A stretch of 64,000 nt of DNA from JAGIBJ01 sp032119595 (lineage in GTDB: Bacteria > Actinomycetota > Thermoleophilia > Solirubrobacterales > Solirubrobacteraceae). Location: contig JAUMBQ010000001.1 in NCBI GenBank assembly GCA_032119595.1, positions 186,001-250,000 on the forward strand. The letters run 5' to 3'. Made by a program: the position numbers and the translations under genes. Shown in pieces: positions 34,357 through 42,220 of this stretch. Below the pieces are notes generated by a model that saw only the letters and a program-made list of their open reading frames with translations, was not told the DNA's origin and searched no databases. How positions within the stretch are numbered: position 1 is the stretch's first letter; every line of letters begins with the position of its first letter.

Positions 34357-34528
34357 CGTGGACCTGAATGAGGTGACGGACGCGGTGGAGCATGCCACGC
34401 GTCTGAGGATTGTCCTTGACCTCGACCGTGTGGCCGATCTTGCGAAGGCCGAGGGAGCGAAGCGTGTCGATCTGGGCCTGGTCGGACCCGATCTTCGACT
34501 TGGTCTGCGTGATCTTCAGCGCGCTCAT
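34349..34528 (-). CDS. rpmD: 50S ribosomal protein L30
   Basis: 59 residues, read directly from the minus strand: begins MSALKITQTKSKIGSDQAQ, continues DTLRSLGLRKIGHTVEVKDN and ends LIQVHDD. The TLRSLGLRKI and HTVEV pattern is diagnostic for L30. It overlaps rpsE by 4 bp and rplO by 8 bp, exactly where rpmD is expected in the spc operon. Confidence 0.96.
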   Translation of the reverse strand: MSALKITQTKSKIGSDQAQIDTLRSLGLRKIGHTVEVKDNPQTRGMLHRVRHLIQVHDD

Positions 34529-35400
34529 GCGTCCTTCTCCTCGGCCTTGGCGTCAGCCTCGGACTCGGCACCGGCACCCTGCGAAGCGGACTCCTGGATG
34601 TTCTCACCGACGCCTGCATCGGCTGCAGCCGCCTCGGTGACCGGAACGGAAGCGCCCTCGACGACCGGAGCCTCAGCGGCCGGAGCCGCCTCGGTCTTCT
34701 CGTCAGCCTTCTTGGCGGGAGCCTTCTTGGCAGCCGGCTTCTTCGCCGGAGCCTTCTTGGCGGCCGGCTTCGCCTCTTCCTCGGCCGGAGCCTCGGTCGG
34801 GGCAGCCGTCGGCGCATCAGCCAGAGCGGTCGCGGCCGCGGCGTCAGCCTCGGCACCGTTGCGGCCACGCTGCTCGCCGGAGAGTCCGAGGACCTCGGCG
34901 ACCGTGAGGCCACGCAGCTTGGCGACTTCGACCGGGGTGCGCAGCTCGCGCAGACCAGCGATCGTCGCCTTGACGAGGTTGATCGGGTTCTGCGACCCGA
35001 GCGACTTGCTCAGGATGTCGTGAATACCGGCAAGCTCGAGCACGGCGCGAACACCGCCACCGGCAATGACGCCGGTACCTTCGGAGGCCGGCTTCAGCAG
35101 AACGCTGCCCGAGTTGAACTCGCCCAGCACCTGATGGGTGATGGTGGAGCCGTGCTTCGGGACCTTGAACAGGTTCTTCTTGGCCTGCTCGACGCCCTTC
35201 TGGATCGCCAGCGGGACCTCGTTGGCCTTGCCGTAGCCGATGCCGACGACTTCCTTCTCATCGCCGACGACGACGAGAGCGGTGAAGCTGAAACGACGGC
35301 CGCCCTTGACGACCTTGGCAACGCGGTTGATCTCGACGACGCGCTCCTGAAGGTCGTAACCCTCAGGACGCACGGCGCGATCGGTGACGGTGGTGCTCAT
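34525..35400 (-). CDS. rpsE: 30S ribosomal protein S5 with a ~120-residue low-complexity C-terminal tail
   Basis: 291 residues against a usual ~165-200. The S5 core (residues ~1-172) is normal: VVKGGRRFSFTALVVVGD, GTGVIAGGGVRAVLELAGI and GLTVAEVLGL. Residues 173-291 are an Ala/Lys/Glu/Pro-rich tail with an AAKKAPAKK block followed by an acidic end. The tail would project from the small-subunit surface near the mRNA entry side. S5 takes part in decoding fidelity and helicase activity at the entry channel. A similar AAKKAPAKK block occurs in L22. Confidence 0.96.
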   Translation of the reverse strand: MSTTVTDRAVRPEGYDLQERVVEINRVAKVVKGGRRFSFTALVVVGDEKEVVGIGYGKANEVPLAIQKGVEQAKKNLFKVPKHGSTITHQVLGEFNSGSVLLKPASEGTGVIAGGGVRAVLELAGIHDILSKSLGSQNPINLVKATIAGLRELRTPVEVAKLRGLTVAEVLGLSGEQRGRNGAEADAAAATALADAPTAAPTEAPAEEEAKPAAKKAPAKKPAAKKAPAKKADEKTEAAPAAEAPVVEGASVPVTEAAAADAGVGENIQESASQGAGAESEADAKAEEKDA

Positions 35401-35750
35401 AGCTGGAGCCCTCCCTCGCGGATGCCTTCGGCGAATGCCGCGACACGACCGTGATACTTGTAGCCGCCGCGGTCAAAGACTGCGACTTCGATGCCAGCAG
35501 CCTTGGCGCGCGAGGCGAGCAACTTGCCCGCCGCCGTTGCCTGCTCGGTGGCCTTGAGATCCTTGAGCTCCGGGTCAGTCCAGCTGACGGACGCGAGCGT
35601 GTGGCCCGCGAGGTCGTCGATGACCTGAGCGAAGATGCCACGGTTCGTGCGACGCACGGAAACACGCGGACGCTCGGCGGTGCCGCTGACCTTCGCGCGG
35701 ACGCGGCGGCGGCGCTTGAGCCGGCGCTGTTCGTTGGTGACGAGACTCAT
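35397..35750 (-). CDS. rplR: 50S ribosomal protein L18
   Basis: 117 residues. RRRVRAKVSGTAERPRVSVRRTNRGIFAQVIDD and the C-terminal VAVFDRGGYKYHGRVAAFAEGIREGGL are L18 hallmarks. It binds 5S rRNA. It overlaps rplF and rpsE by 4 bp each. Confidence 0.97.
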   Translation of the reverse strand: MSLVTNEQRRLKRRRRVRAKVSGTAERPRVSVRRTNRGIFAQVIDDLAGHTLASVSWTDPELKDLKATEQATAAGKLLASRAKAAGIEVAVFDRGGYKYHGRVAAFAEGIREGGLQL

Positions 35751-36280
35751 GCTCGCTTACCGACCTTCCGGACGATGACTTCGCCCTCGTAGCGGATGCC
35801 CTTGCCCTTGTAGGGCTCCGGCGGCCGCTGCTTACGGATGTAGGCGGCGATTTCGCCGACCTGCTGCTTGCTGCTGCCCTTGACGATGATGCGCGTAGGC
35901 GTGGGAACTTCGAACTCGACGCCACTGGGGGCCGAGACGGGAACCGGGTGGGAGTACCCGAGCGCGAGCTCGAGGTCCTTGCCCTTGAGCTGGGCGCGGT
36001 AACCGACACCCTGCAGCTCGAGGTTCTTGACGAAGCCCGTGGTCACGCCCGTGACCATGTTGGCGATCAGCGAACGCGTGAGACCGTGCAGCGCACGATG
36101 CTCTCCACGCTCGGTCGGGCGCGAGACGACGACTTCGTCGCCCTGCTGCTCGACCTGGATGTCGAGCGCAACGCGCTCAGACAGCTCGCCGAGCGGCCCC
36201 TTGACGGAGACCAGCTCGGGTTCAATGGTGACGGTCACGCCGCTGGGGACGGGAACCGGGAGACGACCAATACGACTCAT
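35747..36280 (-). CDS. rplF: 50S ribosomal protein L6
   Basis: 177 residues: SRIGRLPVPVPSGVTVTIEPE at the start, HGLTRSLIANMVTGVTTGF in the first domain, and the C-terminal signature RKQRPPEPYKGKGIRYEGEVIVRKVGKRA. It sits near the factor-binding site of the large subunit. Spacing to rpsH is 2 bp. Confidence 0.97.
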   Translation of the reverse strand: MSRIGRLPVPVPSGVTVTIEPELVSVKGPLGELSERVALDIQVEQQGDEVVVSRPTERGEHRALHGLTRSLIANMVTGVTTGFVKNLELQGVGYRAQLKGKDLELALGYSHPVPVSAPSGVEFEVPTPTRIIVKGSSKQQVGEIAAYIRKQRPPEPYKGKGIRYEGEVIVRKVGKRA

Positions 36281-36282
36281 GG

Positions 36283-36693
36283 CTACCAGACCTCCGCGAG
36301 GACCTCGCCACCGACGCCAGCCTTGCGGGCGTCGTGGCCGGTCATCACGCCACGGGACGTGGAGACGACTGCGGTGCCCATGCCGCCGAACACCTTGGGG
36401 ATGCTCGTGGCGCCGACGTAATGACGACGGCCGGGACGGGACACGCGGCGAAGACCGGAGATCGCGCTACGACGATCCGTCGTGTACTTGAGTACGACGC
36501 GGATCAGCGGGAACGGACGGCCTTCGGCAGCCGGAAGCACCTCGTGGCTCTCGATGTAGCCCTGCTCCTGAAGGATGCGGACGATCTCGAGCTTCACGGA
36601 GCTGAGGGGGATCTCGACGGTCGTGTGGGCAGCGCGGATCGCGTTGCGGACACGGGTGAGGAGATCGGCGATGGGATCAGAAAAAGAACTCAT
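36283..36693 (-). CDS. rpsH: 30S ribosomal protein S8
   Basis: 136 residues. DPIADLLTRVRNAIRAAHTTVEIPLSSVK at the N-terminus and GVMTGHDARKAGVGGEVLAEVW at the C-terminus are diagnostic. It is a primary 16S rRNA binder. In some bacteria S8 represses the spc operon at rplE; I did not identify such a site here. Confidence 0.97.
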   Translation of the reverse strand: MSSFSDPIADLLTRVRNAIRAAHTTVEIPLSSVKLEIVRILQEQGYIESHEVLPAAEGRPFPLIRVVLKYTTDRRSAISGLRRVSRPGRRHYVGATSIPKVFGGMGTAVVSTSRGVMTGHDARKAGVGGEVLAEVW

Positions 36694-36697
36694 GGGC

Positions 36698-36883
36698 TTA
36701 CCAGGAGGACTTGGTCATGCCGGGAACCATGCCGCGGTGCGCGAGCTCGCGCAGGCAGACACGGCAAACGCCGAACTTGCGGTACACGGCACGCGGACGG
36801 CCGCACTTGCGGCAGCGCGAGTAACCGCGGGTGGGGTATTTCGGCGTGCGAGCCTGCCGCACGCGCTGGGAGGTTTTAGCCAT
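36698..36883 (-). CDS. rpsN: 30S ribosomal protein S14, zinc-binding type Z
   Basis: 61 residues from ATG 36883, overlapping the end of rplE by 8 bp. The four zinc ligands are in SRCRKCGRPRAVYRKFGVCRVCLREL, so it is the short C+ form. The upstream extension of the frame lies in rplE and is not used. Confidence 0.97.
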   Translation of the reverse strand: MAKTSQRVRQARTPKYPTRGYSRCRKCGRPRAVYRKFGVCRVCLRELAHRGMVPGMTKSSW

Positions 36884-37454
36884 TCTGGCTGTTCTCCTTC
36901 GTGAACGGGAGACCAAGCGCAAGAAGGAGCGCGAGCGCCTCGGCATCGGTCTTAGCGGTCGTGGTGATGGCGACGTCGAGGCCGCGAGTGGTGTCGACTG
37001 CGTCGTAGTCGATCTCCGGGAAGATCACCTGCTCCTTGATGCCGAACGAGTAGTTGCCTCGTCCGTCAAAGCTGGTGCGCTTCAGGCCGCGGAAATCACG
37101 CAGGCGCGGGAGCGCGATGCTGATGACGCGGTCGAGGAACTCGTAGCCACGGTCACCACGGAGGGTGACGGAGATACCAACCGGCATCTCCTCGCGGAGC
37201 TTGAAGTTGGCGATCGACTTACGGGCGCGGCGGACGTTCGGGTGCTGACCCGTGATCTGCGCGAGCTGCTGGGTGGCGTTTTCCAGGACCTTGCGGTCCT
37301 GCTTGGCCTCACCCAGGCCCATGTTGACCGTGACCTTTTCAAGGACAGGGACCTGCATGATCGACGAGTACCCGAACTGCTCTTTGAGCTGCTCGCGGAC
37401 GGTGTCGTTGTATTGCGCGCGGAGACGCGACGGAGCTGCGGAAGCGGTGCTCAT
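36876..37454 (-). CDS. rplE: 50S ribosomal protein L5
   Basis: 192 residues. LKEQFGYSSIMQVPVLEKVTVNMGLGEA, GISVTLRG and DFRGLKRTSFDGRGNYSFGIKEQVIFPEI are all present. It binds 5S rRNA and contacts P-site tRNA. It abuts rplX and overlaps rpsN. Confidence 0.97.
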   Translation of the reverse strand: MSTASAAPSRLRAQYNDTVREQLKEQFGYSSIMQVPVLEKVTVNMGLGEAKQDRKVLENATQQLAQITGQHPNVRRARKSIANFKLREEMPVGISVTLRGDRGYEFLDRVISIALPRLRDFRGLKRTSFDGRGNYSFGIKEQVIFPEIDYDAVDTTRGLDVAITTTAKTDAEALALLLALGLPFTKENSQNG

Positions 37455-37769
37455 CTAGATGACCTCGCCCGATCGAACGGCGATACGGACCTTCTTGCCG
37501 TCCCGGATCTCGGAGCGAATGCGAGTCGGCTTGCCGTCTTTCGGGTCGACCAGGGACACGTTCGAAACGTGGACCGGAGCCTCCTCCTTGACGATGCCGC
37601 CTGGCTCGCTCGAGCCGGGAACCGGCTTGACGTGCTTGGTTCGGATGTTGATACCGGAGACGTACACGCGGTCACGCTCAGCTTCGACGCGGAGGACCTT
37701 GCCGGTCTTCCCCTTGTCTTTGCCGGTGATAACGAGTACCTCGTCGTCGGTACGGATACGGAGCGCCAT
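37455..37769 (-). CDS. rplX: 50S ribosomal protein L24
   Basis: 104 residues. The KOW motif region DDEVLVITGKDKGKTGKVLRVEAERDRVYVSGINI is clear, and the C-terminus has GKPTRIRSEIRDGKKVRIAVRSGEVI. It initiates large-subunit assembly. It is 2 bp from rplN and directly abuts rplE. Confidence 0.97.
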   Translation of the reverse strand: MALRIRTDDEVLVITGKDKGKTGKVLRVEAERDRVYVSGINIRTKHVKPVPGSSEPGGIVKEEAPVHVSNVSLVDPKDGKPTRIRSEIRDGKKVRIAVRSGEVI

Positions 37770-37771
37770 GG

Positions 37772-38140
37772 TTAGAGCACCTCCGGGGCGAGGGACACGA
37801 TCTTCATGAACGAACGATCGCGAAGCTCGCGAGCGACCGGTCCGAAGATGCGCGTTCCGCGCGGGTTGTTGGCGGCGTCGATGATGACGGCGGCGTTCTC
37901 GTCGAACGTGATCGCCGTGCCGTCAGCACGACCGTAGGTCTTCTTGGTGCGAACGACGACGGCCTTGACGACCTCGCCCTTCTTCACGGAGCCGTTCGGC
38001 GTCGCCTGCTTCACCGTGGCGGTGATGACATCACCGACGTAGGCGTAGCGGCGCTTGGAGCCACCGTGCACGCGAATGCAGAGGATCTCGCGGGCGCCGG
38101 TGTTGTCGGCGACCTTGAGACGGGATTCATTCTGGATCAT
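37772..38140 (-). CDS. rplN: 50S ribosomal protein L14
   Basis: 122 residues. MIQNESRLKVADNTGAREILCIRV at the start and GTRIFGPVARELRDRSFMKIVSLAPEVL at the end are near-universal L14 sequences. It overlaps rpsQ by 4 bp and starts the spc-type portion of the cluster. Confidence 0.98.
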   Translation of the reverse strand: MIQNESRLKVADNTGAREILCIRVHGGSKRRYAYVGDVITATVKQATPNGSVKKGEVVKAVVVRTKKTYGRADGTAITFDENAAVIIDAANNPRGTRIFGPVARELRDRSFMKIVSLAPEVL

Positions 38141-38667
38141 CGGGCGCGCTCCACGACTTCCACGAGGTTCCAGCGCTTGGTCGCTGAGAGCGGACGGCTC
38201 TCTACGACTTTCACGACGTCACCTTCGTTGGCGTCGTTCGTCTCGTCGTGGACGTGAATCTTCGACGAAGAACGGACGATCTTCTTGTACTTGCGGTGAC
38301 GACGTGCAACGTCGATCCGCACGGTGATCGTCTTGTCCGGCTTGGCGGACACGACGGTGCCGGTACGCACGAGCTTGCGGCCTTCGCCGTGCTCGGGCTT
38401 GGGCGTGCCTTGGTTGCCGGAGGGGACGGCCTTGGCCTTCTCCTGCTGGCGACGGCGGGCACGGGCGAGCGCGTTGCTCTTGCGGAGAGCGACGCGCTCG
38501 GCCTGGCGGGCCTCGGCGTCCCGCGGCGCAGCCGGCTTGGAGCCGTCGTGCGTGGAGCGGGAGAGCTTGCGAGCGACCTTCGGATGAAGGCGCTCTTTGG
38601 GCTCGGCGGGCGCCGCAGCCTCGGGGGCCGTGGTCCCGGCCTCTGGAGTCTCGGTGTCGTCAGCCAT
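38137..38667 (-). CDS. rpsQ: 30S ribosomal protein S17 with a ~95-residue N-terminal extension
   Basis: 176 residues against a usual 80-90. The S17 core begins near residue 96 (GRKLVRTGTVVSAKPDKTITVRIDVARRHRKYKKIVRSSSKIHVHDE ... SATKRWNLVEVVERA). The N-terminal extension is acidic and Ala/Pro-rich first, then strongly basic (ARARRRQQEKAKA). No good start codon lies closer to the core than the annotated ATG in an obvious ribosome-binding context, and the 1-bp overlap with rpmC supports this start. The extension may reach along the small subunit surface. Confidence 0.93.
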   Translation of the reverse strand: MADDTETPEAGTTAPEAAAPAEPKERLHPKVARKLSRSTHDGSKPAAPRDAEARQAERVALRKSNALARARRRQQEKAKAVPSGNQGTPKPEHGEGRKLVRTGTVVSAKPDKTITVRIDVARRHRKYKKIVRSSSKIHVHDETNDANEGDVVKVVESRPLSATKRWNLVEVVERAR

Positions 38668-38876
38668 TAGTTCTCAGAAGTGGTGGTCGACTCACTGCGC
38701 TGCTTCGCGACAGTGAGTGCGCGGGCCAGGCCGCGCTTTGCATTACGCAGCGCCGAGGTGTCCTCGAGGGACCCCGTGGCGTGCTGGAAACGCAGGCCGA
38801 AAAGCTCACGGCGCTGGGTTTCGATGTGGGTCTCAAGCTCGGTTGCTTCGAGCTCGCGGAGTTCGTTGGCACGCAT
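38667..38876 (-). CDS. rpmC: 50S ribosomal protein L29
   Basis: 69 residues: MRANELRELEATELETHIETQ, then FGLRFQHATGSLEDTSALRNAKRGLARALT, a typical helical L29. It lies near the exit tunnel where SRP and trigger factor dock. It shares one base with both rplP and rpsQ. Confidence 0.96.
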   Translation of the reverse strand: MRANELRELEATELETHIETQRRELFGLRFQHATGSLEDTSALRNAKRGLARALTVAKQRSESTTTSEN

Positions 38877-39295
38877 CAGACTTCGGTCCCTTCGCGGGTG
38901 ACGAACTTGGTGCGGACCGGGAGCTTGTGACCTGCGAGGCGCATGGCCTCACGAGCGAGCGGTTCCGGCACGCCGGACAGCTCGAACATCACGCGACCGG
39001 GCTTCACGACACAAACCCAGCCCTCAGGCGAACCCTTACCGGAACCCATGCGGGTCTCGGCAGGCTTCTTGGTGAAGGGCTTGTCCGGGAAGACGTTGAT
39101 CCACACCTTGCCGCCACGCTTGATCTTACGAGTCATCGCAATACGCGCTGCCTCGATCTGGCGGTTGGTGAGCCAGCCGGCGTCGAGCGACTTGAGGCCG
39201 TACTCGCCGAACTGGACGGTGGTCTGGCCGCGGCTGAAACCAGCACGACGACCACGGTGCACCTTGCGGTGCTTTACGCGCTTAGGAGCGAGCAT
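38876..39295 (-). CDS. rplP: 50S ribosomal protein L16
   Basis: 139 residues. PKRVKHRKVHRGRRAGFSRGQTTVQFGEYGLKSL at the start and GSGKGSPEGWVCVVKPGRVMFELSGV in the second half are diagnostic. It helps shape the A-site tRNA elbow contact and directly abuts rpsC. Confidence 0.97.
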   Translation of the reverse strand: MLAPKRVKHRKVHRGRRAGFSRGQTTVQFGEYGLKSLDAGWLTNRQIEAARIAMTRKIKRGGKVWINVFPDKPFTKKPAETRMGSGKGSPEGWVCVVKPGRVMFELSGVPEPLAREAMRLAGHKLPVRTKFVTREGTEV

Positions 39296-40312
39296 TTATC
39301 GAGCACCTCCGCCCGGGCGACCGCCCGGACCACCAGGACGGCCACCGCCGCCACCTGGACGACCGCCGCCGGGGCCACCCGGGCCACGACCGCCGCCGCC
39401 ACCCGGACCGCCGAAGCCGCCGGGACGGCCACCGCCGCCACCGGGACGACCGCCGCCGGGACCACCCGGGCCACGACCGCCGCCGCCGCCGGGACCACGG
39501 CCACCAGGGCCGCCGGGTCCACGACCGCCGCCGCCGGGGCCACCGGGCCCACGGCCACGACCGCCACCGCCGCCGCCCGGGCCGCCACGACCGCGATCAC
39601 CGCGGCCGTCACGACCACCGCGGTCGCCAGGGGCGCCTGCGGGGGACGGGGAATCGATGTCGGTGAGATCGGAGTGGGTGTACCCGTCGGGCATGATCTC
39701 GCCCTTGTTGATCCACACCTTGACGCCGATACGACCAAAGGTCGTACGGGCCTCGTAGAAGCCGTAGTCGATGTCGGCGCGCAGCGTATGCAGCGGCACG
39801 CGACCTTCGGAGTACGACTCGGTGCGAGCCATCTCGGAGCCGCCGAGGCGACCGCCGACCTGGATCTTGCAGCCCTTGGCGCCGGAACGGATCGCGCTCT
39901 GGAGCGCGCGCTTCATCGCGCGGCGGAACGCCACACGATTCTGCAGCTGCTCGGCGATCGACTGGCTGACCAGCTTCGCGTCGAGCTCGGGGCGCTTGAT
40001 CTCGAGGATGTTGACCTTCACGGACTTCGCCGTGAGGGCGTGCAGCTCGCGACGCAGTGCGTCGACTTCGCTACCGGACTTGCCGATGACGATGCCGGGA
40101 CGCGCCGTGTTGATGTCGACTTCGACTTCCTGCGCGTTCTTGCGAATCAGGATGTCGGAGAGACCGGCATGCGCGAGCTTGGCGTTGATGTGACGCCGGA
40201 TGCGGATGTCTTCTTCGAGCCAATCAGCGAACTGGCGCTCGTTGAACCACGTGCTGCGCCAGTCGTGGATGTAGCCAACGCGAAGTGACTCAGGATGTAC
40301 TTTCTGACCCAT
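39296..40312 (-). CDS. rpsC: 30S ribosomal protein S3 with a ~115-residue Gly/Arg/Pro-rich C-terminal tail
   Basis: 338 residues against a usual 210-240. The core (1 to ~221) has the normal KH domain (ARPGIVIGKSGSEVDALRREL) and C-terminal domain (MARTESYSEGRVPLHTLRADIDYGF ... WINKGEIMP). Residues ~222-338 are almost only Gly, Arg and Pro, with repeated GRGPGGPGG and GRPGGGGGRPGG units, resembling eukaryotic RGG/RG RNA-binding tails. S3 lines the mRNA entry channel, so the tail would extend around incoming mRNA. The tail stays in frame to the stop, with no sign of frameshift. Confidence 0.96.
   Translation of the reverse strand: MGQKVHPESLRVGYIHDWRSTWFNERQFADWLEEDIRIRRHINAKLAHAGLSDILIRKNAQEVEVDINTARPGIVIGKSGSEVDALRRELHALTAKSVKVNILEIKRPELDAKLVSQSIAEQLQNRVAFRRAMKRALQSAIRSGAKGCKIQVGGRLGGSEMARTESYSEGRVPLHTLRADIDYGFYEARTTFGRIGVKVWINKGEIMPDGYTHSDLTDIDSPSPAGAPGDRGGRDGRGDRGRGGPGGGGGGRGRGPGGPGGGGRGPGGPGGRGPGGGGGRGPGGPGGGRPGGGGGRPGGFGGPGGGGGRGPGGPGGGRPGGGGGRPGGPGGRPGGGAR
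39302..39640. repeat. Low-complexity GC-rich repeat encoding the S3 tail
   Basis: Imperfect 9- to 30-bp units such as CCGGGACGACCGCCGCC recur for ~340 bp. Composition is almost purely G and C with third-position choices matching the genome, so it is a coding low-complexity region rather than an inserted element. Confidence 0.75.
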
Positions 40313-40318
40313 CGCGGG

Positions 40319-41104
40319 TTACTCCTTGGATCCGAGAAGGATCGTGAGATGGCTGGTGCGCTTCCGGATGCGGAAGGCACGTCCCTGCGCACGGGGCTGG
40401 AAACGCTTGAGCGTCGGGCCCTCGTCCGCGAAGACGGCGACGATCTTGAGATCCTCGGCGTCCAGGGCGTGGTTGTGCTCGGCGTTGGCGACCGCCGACT
40501 CGAGCAACTTGCTCCAGTCGCGAGCCACCGCACGAGGCGAGTGCTCAAGGATCGCGCGGGCCTTGTCGACCGGCTGCTCACGGATGTGATCGCAGACCAG
40601 TCGGGCCTTGCGGGCCGAGGAGCGGATGTATTTGGCGTGCGCGCGGACCGTGATCTTCTCGGTCGGCGCGCCACGGCGCGAGCGCGTCGGGCGGGGCTTC
40701 TGCGCGGGCTTGGCAGCCTCTGCATCAGCAGCCTTCTTCGCCGCCGGCTGGCGGCGTGCGGGCGCCTTCTTGGCCGGAGCCTCCGAAGCAGCCTCGTCGC
40801 CAGCGTCCGCAGCAGCGGTCTTGGCGGGAGCCTTCTTCGCGGGCGCCTTCTTGGCCGGGGCCTTTTCGGCAGCAGCGTCGTCGCCTTCGGCCTTGGCGGC
40901 CGCGGGCTTCTTGGCAGCAGGCTTCTTCGCGGCCGGCTTCTTCTCAGCCGTCGCGTCGTCGCCTTCGGCCTTGGCAGCCGGGGCCTTCTTGGCAGCCGGA
41001 GCCTTCTTGGCGGGAGCAGCCTTGGTCGCCTTCTCCTCAGCCGAGGAGGACGCCGGGTCCTGCTTGGTCTCCGGCTCGGCCGGCTCGTTCTTCTCGTCAG
41101 TCAT
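40319..41104 (-). CDS. rplV: 50S ribosomal protein L22 with a ~148-residue Ala/Lys-rich N-terminal extension
   Basis: 261 residues against a usual ~110-120. The L22 core starts near residue 149 (EKITVRAHAKYIRSSARKARLVCDHIR) and includes the tunnel-lining loop region (FADEGPTLKRFQPRAQGRAFRIRKRTSHLTILLG). The extension alternates AKKAPAAKK/AAKKPAAKK basic blocks with acidic EGDDA spacers. L22 lines the peptide exit tunnel and its N-terminus is on the outer surface, so the extension would surround the exit region. Start supported by the 7-bp gap from rpsS. Confidence 0.95.
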   Translation of the reverse strand: MTDEKNEPAEPETKQDPASSSAEEKATKAAPAKKAPAAKKAPAAKAEGDDATAEKKPAAKKPAAKKPAAAKAEGDDAAAEKAPAKKAPAKKAPAKTAAADAGDEAASEAPAKKAPARRQPAAKKAADAEAAKPAQKPRPTRSRRGAPTEKITVRAHAKYIRSSARKARLVCDHIREQPVDKARAILEHSPRAVARDWSKLLESAVANAEHNHALDAEDLKIVAVFADEGPTLKRFQPRAQGRAFRIRKRTSHLTILLGSKE

Positions 41105-41111
41105 TGATTCC

Positions 41112-41384
41112 TCAGCGAACCTTGCCGCTGCCGGCGTGGCCCTTGAAGGTGCGCGTCGGAGCGAATTCGCCGAGCTTGTGCCCGACCATCGCCTCGCTCA
41201 CGAACACCGGAACGTGCTTGCGGCCGTCGTGGACGGCAATCGTGTGGCCGACGAACTCCGGGAAGATCGTCGAAGCGCGCGACCAAGTCTTGATGACCGT
41301 GCGCTTGCCCGAGGTGTTCTGTGCCTCGACGCGGCCCATGAGCCGTTCTTCGACCCAGGGACCCTTCTTGGATGAGCGGCTCAT
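41112..41384 (-). CDS. rpsS: 30S ribosomal protein S19
   Basis: 90 residues: MSRSSKKGPWVEERLMGRVEAQN, then VIKTWSRASTIFPEFVGHTIAVHDGRKHVPVFVSEAMVGHKLGEFAPTRTFKGH, diagnostic for S19. It sits in the small-subunit head with S13. It overlaps rplB by 4 bp. Confidence 0.98.
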   Translation of the reverse strand: MSRSSKKGPWVEERLMGRVEAQNTSGKRTVIKTWSRASTIFPEFVGHTIAVHDGRKHVPVFVSEAMVGHKLGEFAPTRTFKGHAGSGKVR

Positions 41385-42217
41385 CGCTTGCCTCGCTTGC
41401 GTCCACGCACGATGTACTGATCGGACGACTTGTTCTTCTTACGGGTGCGGTAGCCGAGCGTCGGCTTGCCCCACGGAGTAACCGGATGACGGCCAGCGGT
41501 CTTGCTGCCCTCACCACCACCATGCGGGTGGTCGACCGGGTTCATGGCGACACCACGCGTCTGCGGGCGGACACCCATGTGACGCTTGCGGCCGGCCTTG
41601 CCGATCGAGATGTTCTTGTGCTCTGCGTTGCCGATCGCGCCGATGGTGGCGCGGCAGACGTCGCGGACGGTGCGCATCTCGCCAGACGGCAGGCGCAGGG
41701 TCGCAGTGCCCTGGTCCTTGGCCATCAGCTGGATGGAGGTACCGGCGGAGCGACCGAGCTGGCCACCACGGCCGGGCTCGAGCTCCACGTTGTGCACGAT
41801 CGTACCCGTGGGCATCTGACCGAGTTCAAGGGCGTTGCCGACGGTGATGTCGGAACCCGGGCCGCTGTTGACCTTCTGGCCGACCTTCAACCGGGCCGGA
41901 GCCAGGATGTAGGACTTCACGCCGTCTGCGTAGTGCAGGAGCGCGATGTTCGCGGTGCGGTTGGGGTCGTACTCGATCGAGTGCACGGTGGCCTCGATCC
42001 CGTCCTTACGACGCTTGAAGTCGATCTTGCGGTAGAGGCGCTTGGCGCCGCCGCCACGATGACGAGCAGTCTTGCGGCCGTTGTTGTTGCGGCCACCGGA
42101 CTTCTTGAGACCCTCGGTGAGGGTCTTTTCGGGACCAACCTTGGTGATCTCCGCGAAGTCCGAGTAGGACACGAAGCGGAGACCAGGGCTGGTCGGCTTG
42201 GGCTTGCGTACGGGCAT
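41381..42217 (-). CDS. rplB: 50S ribosomal protein L2
   Basis: 278 residues. The core motifs RKIDFKRRKDGIEATVHSIEYDPNRTANIALLHYADG and the C-terminal peptidyl-transferase-proximal MGVRPQTRGVAMNPVDHPHGGGEGSKTAGRHPVTPWGKPTLGYRTRK are complete, including the universally conserved His in HPHGGGEG. Confidence 0.98.
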   Translation of the reverse strand: MPVRKPKPTSPGLRFVSYSDFAEITKVGPEKTLTEGLKKSGGRNNNGRKTARHRGGGAKRLYRKIDFKRRKDGIEATVHSIEYDPNRTANIALLHYADGVKSYILAPARLKVGQKVNSGPGSDITVGNALELGQMPTGTIVHNVELEPGRGGQLGRSAGTSIQLMAKDQGTATLRLPSGEMRTVRDVCRATIGAIGNAEHKNISIGKAGRKRHMGVRPQTRGVAMNPVDHPHGGGEGSKTAGRHPVTPWGKPTLGYRTRKKNKSSDQYIVRGRKRGKR

Positions 42218-42220
42218 GCG

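Noticed and set aside
39296..39645. Frameshift at the end of rpsC producing the Gly/Arg tail
   Set aside because: The core S3 fold is complete before the tail, the frame continues to a stop exactly at the rplP start, and third-position use stays GC-rich as in neighbours.
38717..40288. 523-residue plus-strand open frame with Thr/Ala runs
   Set aside because: Antisense to rplP and rpsC; the Thr/Ala runs are the complement of the S3 Gly/Arg tail.
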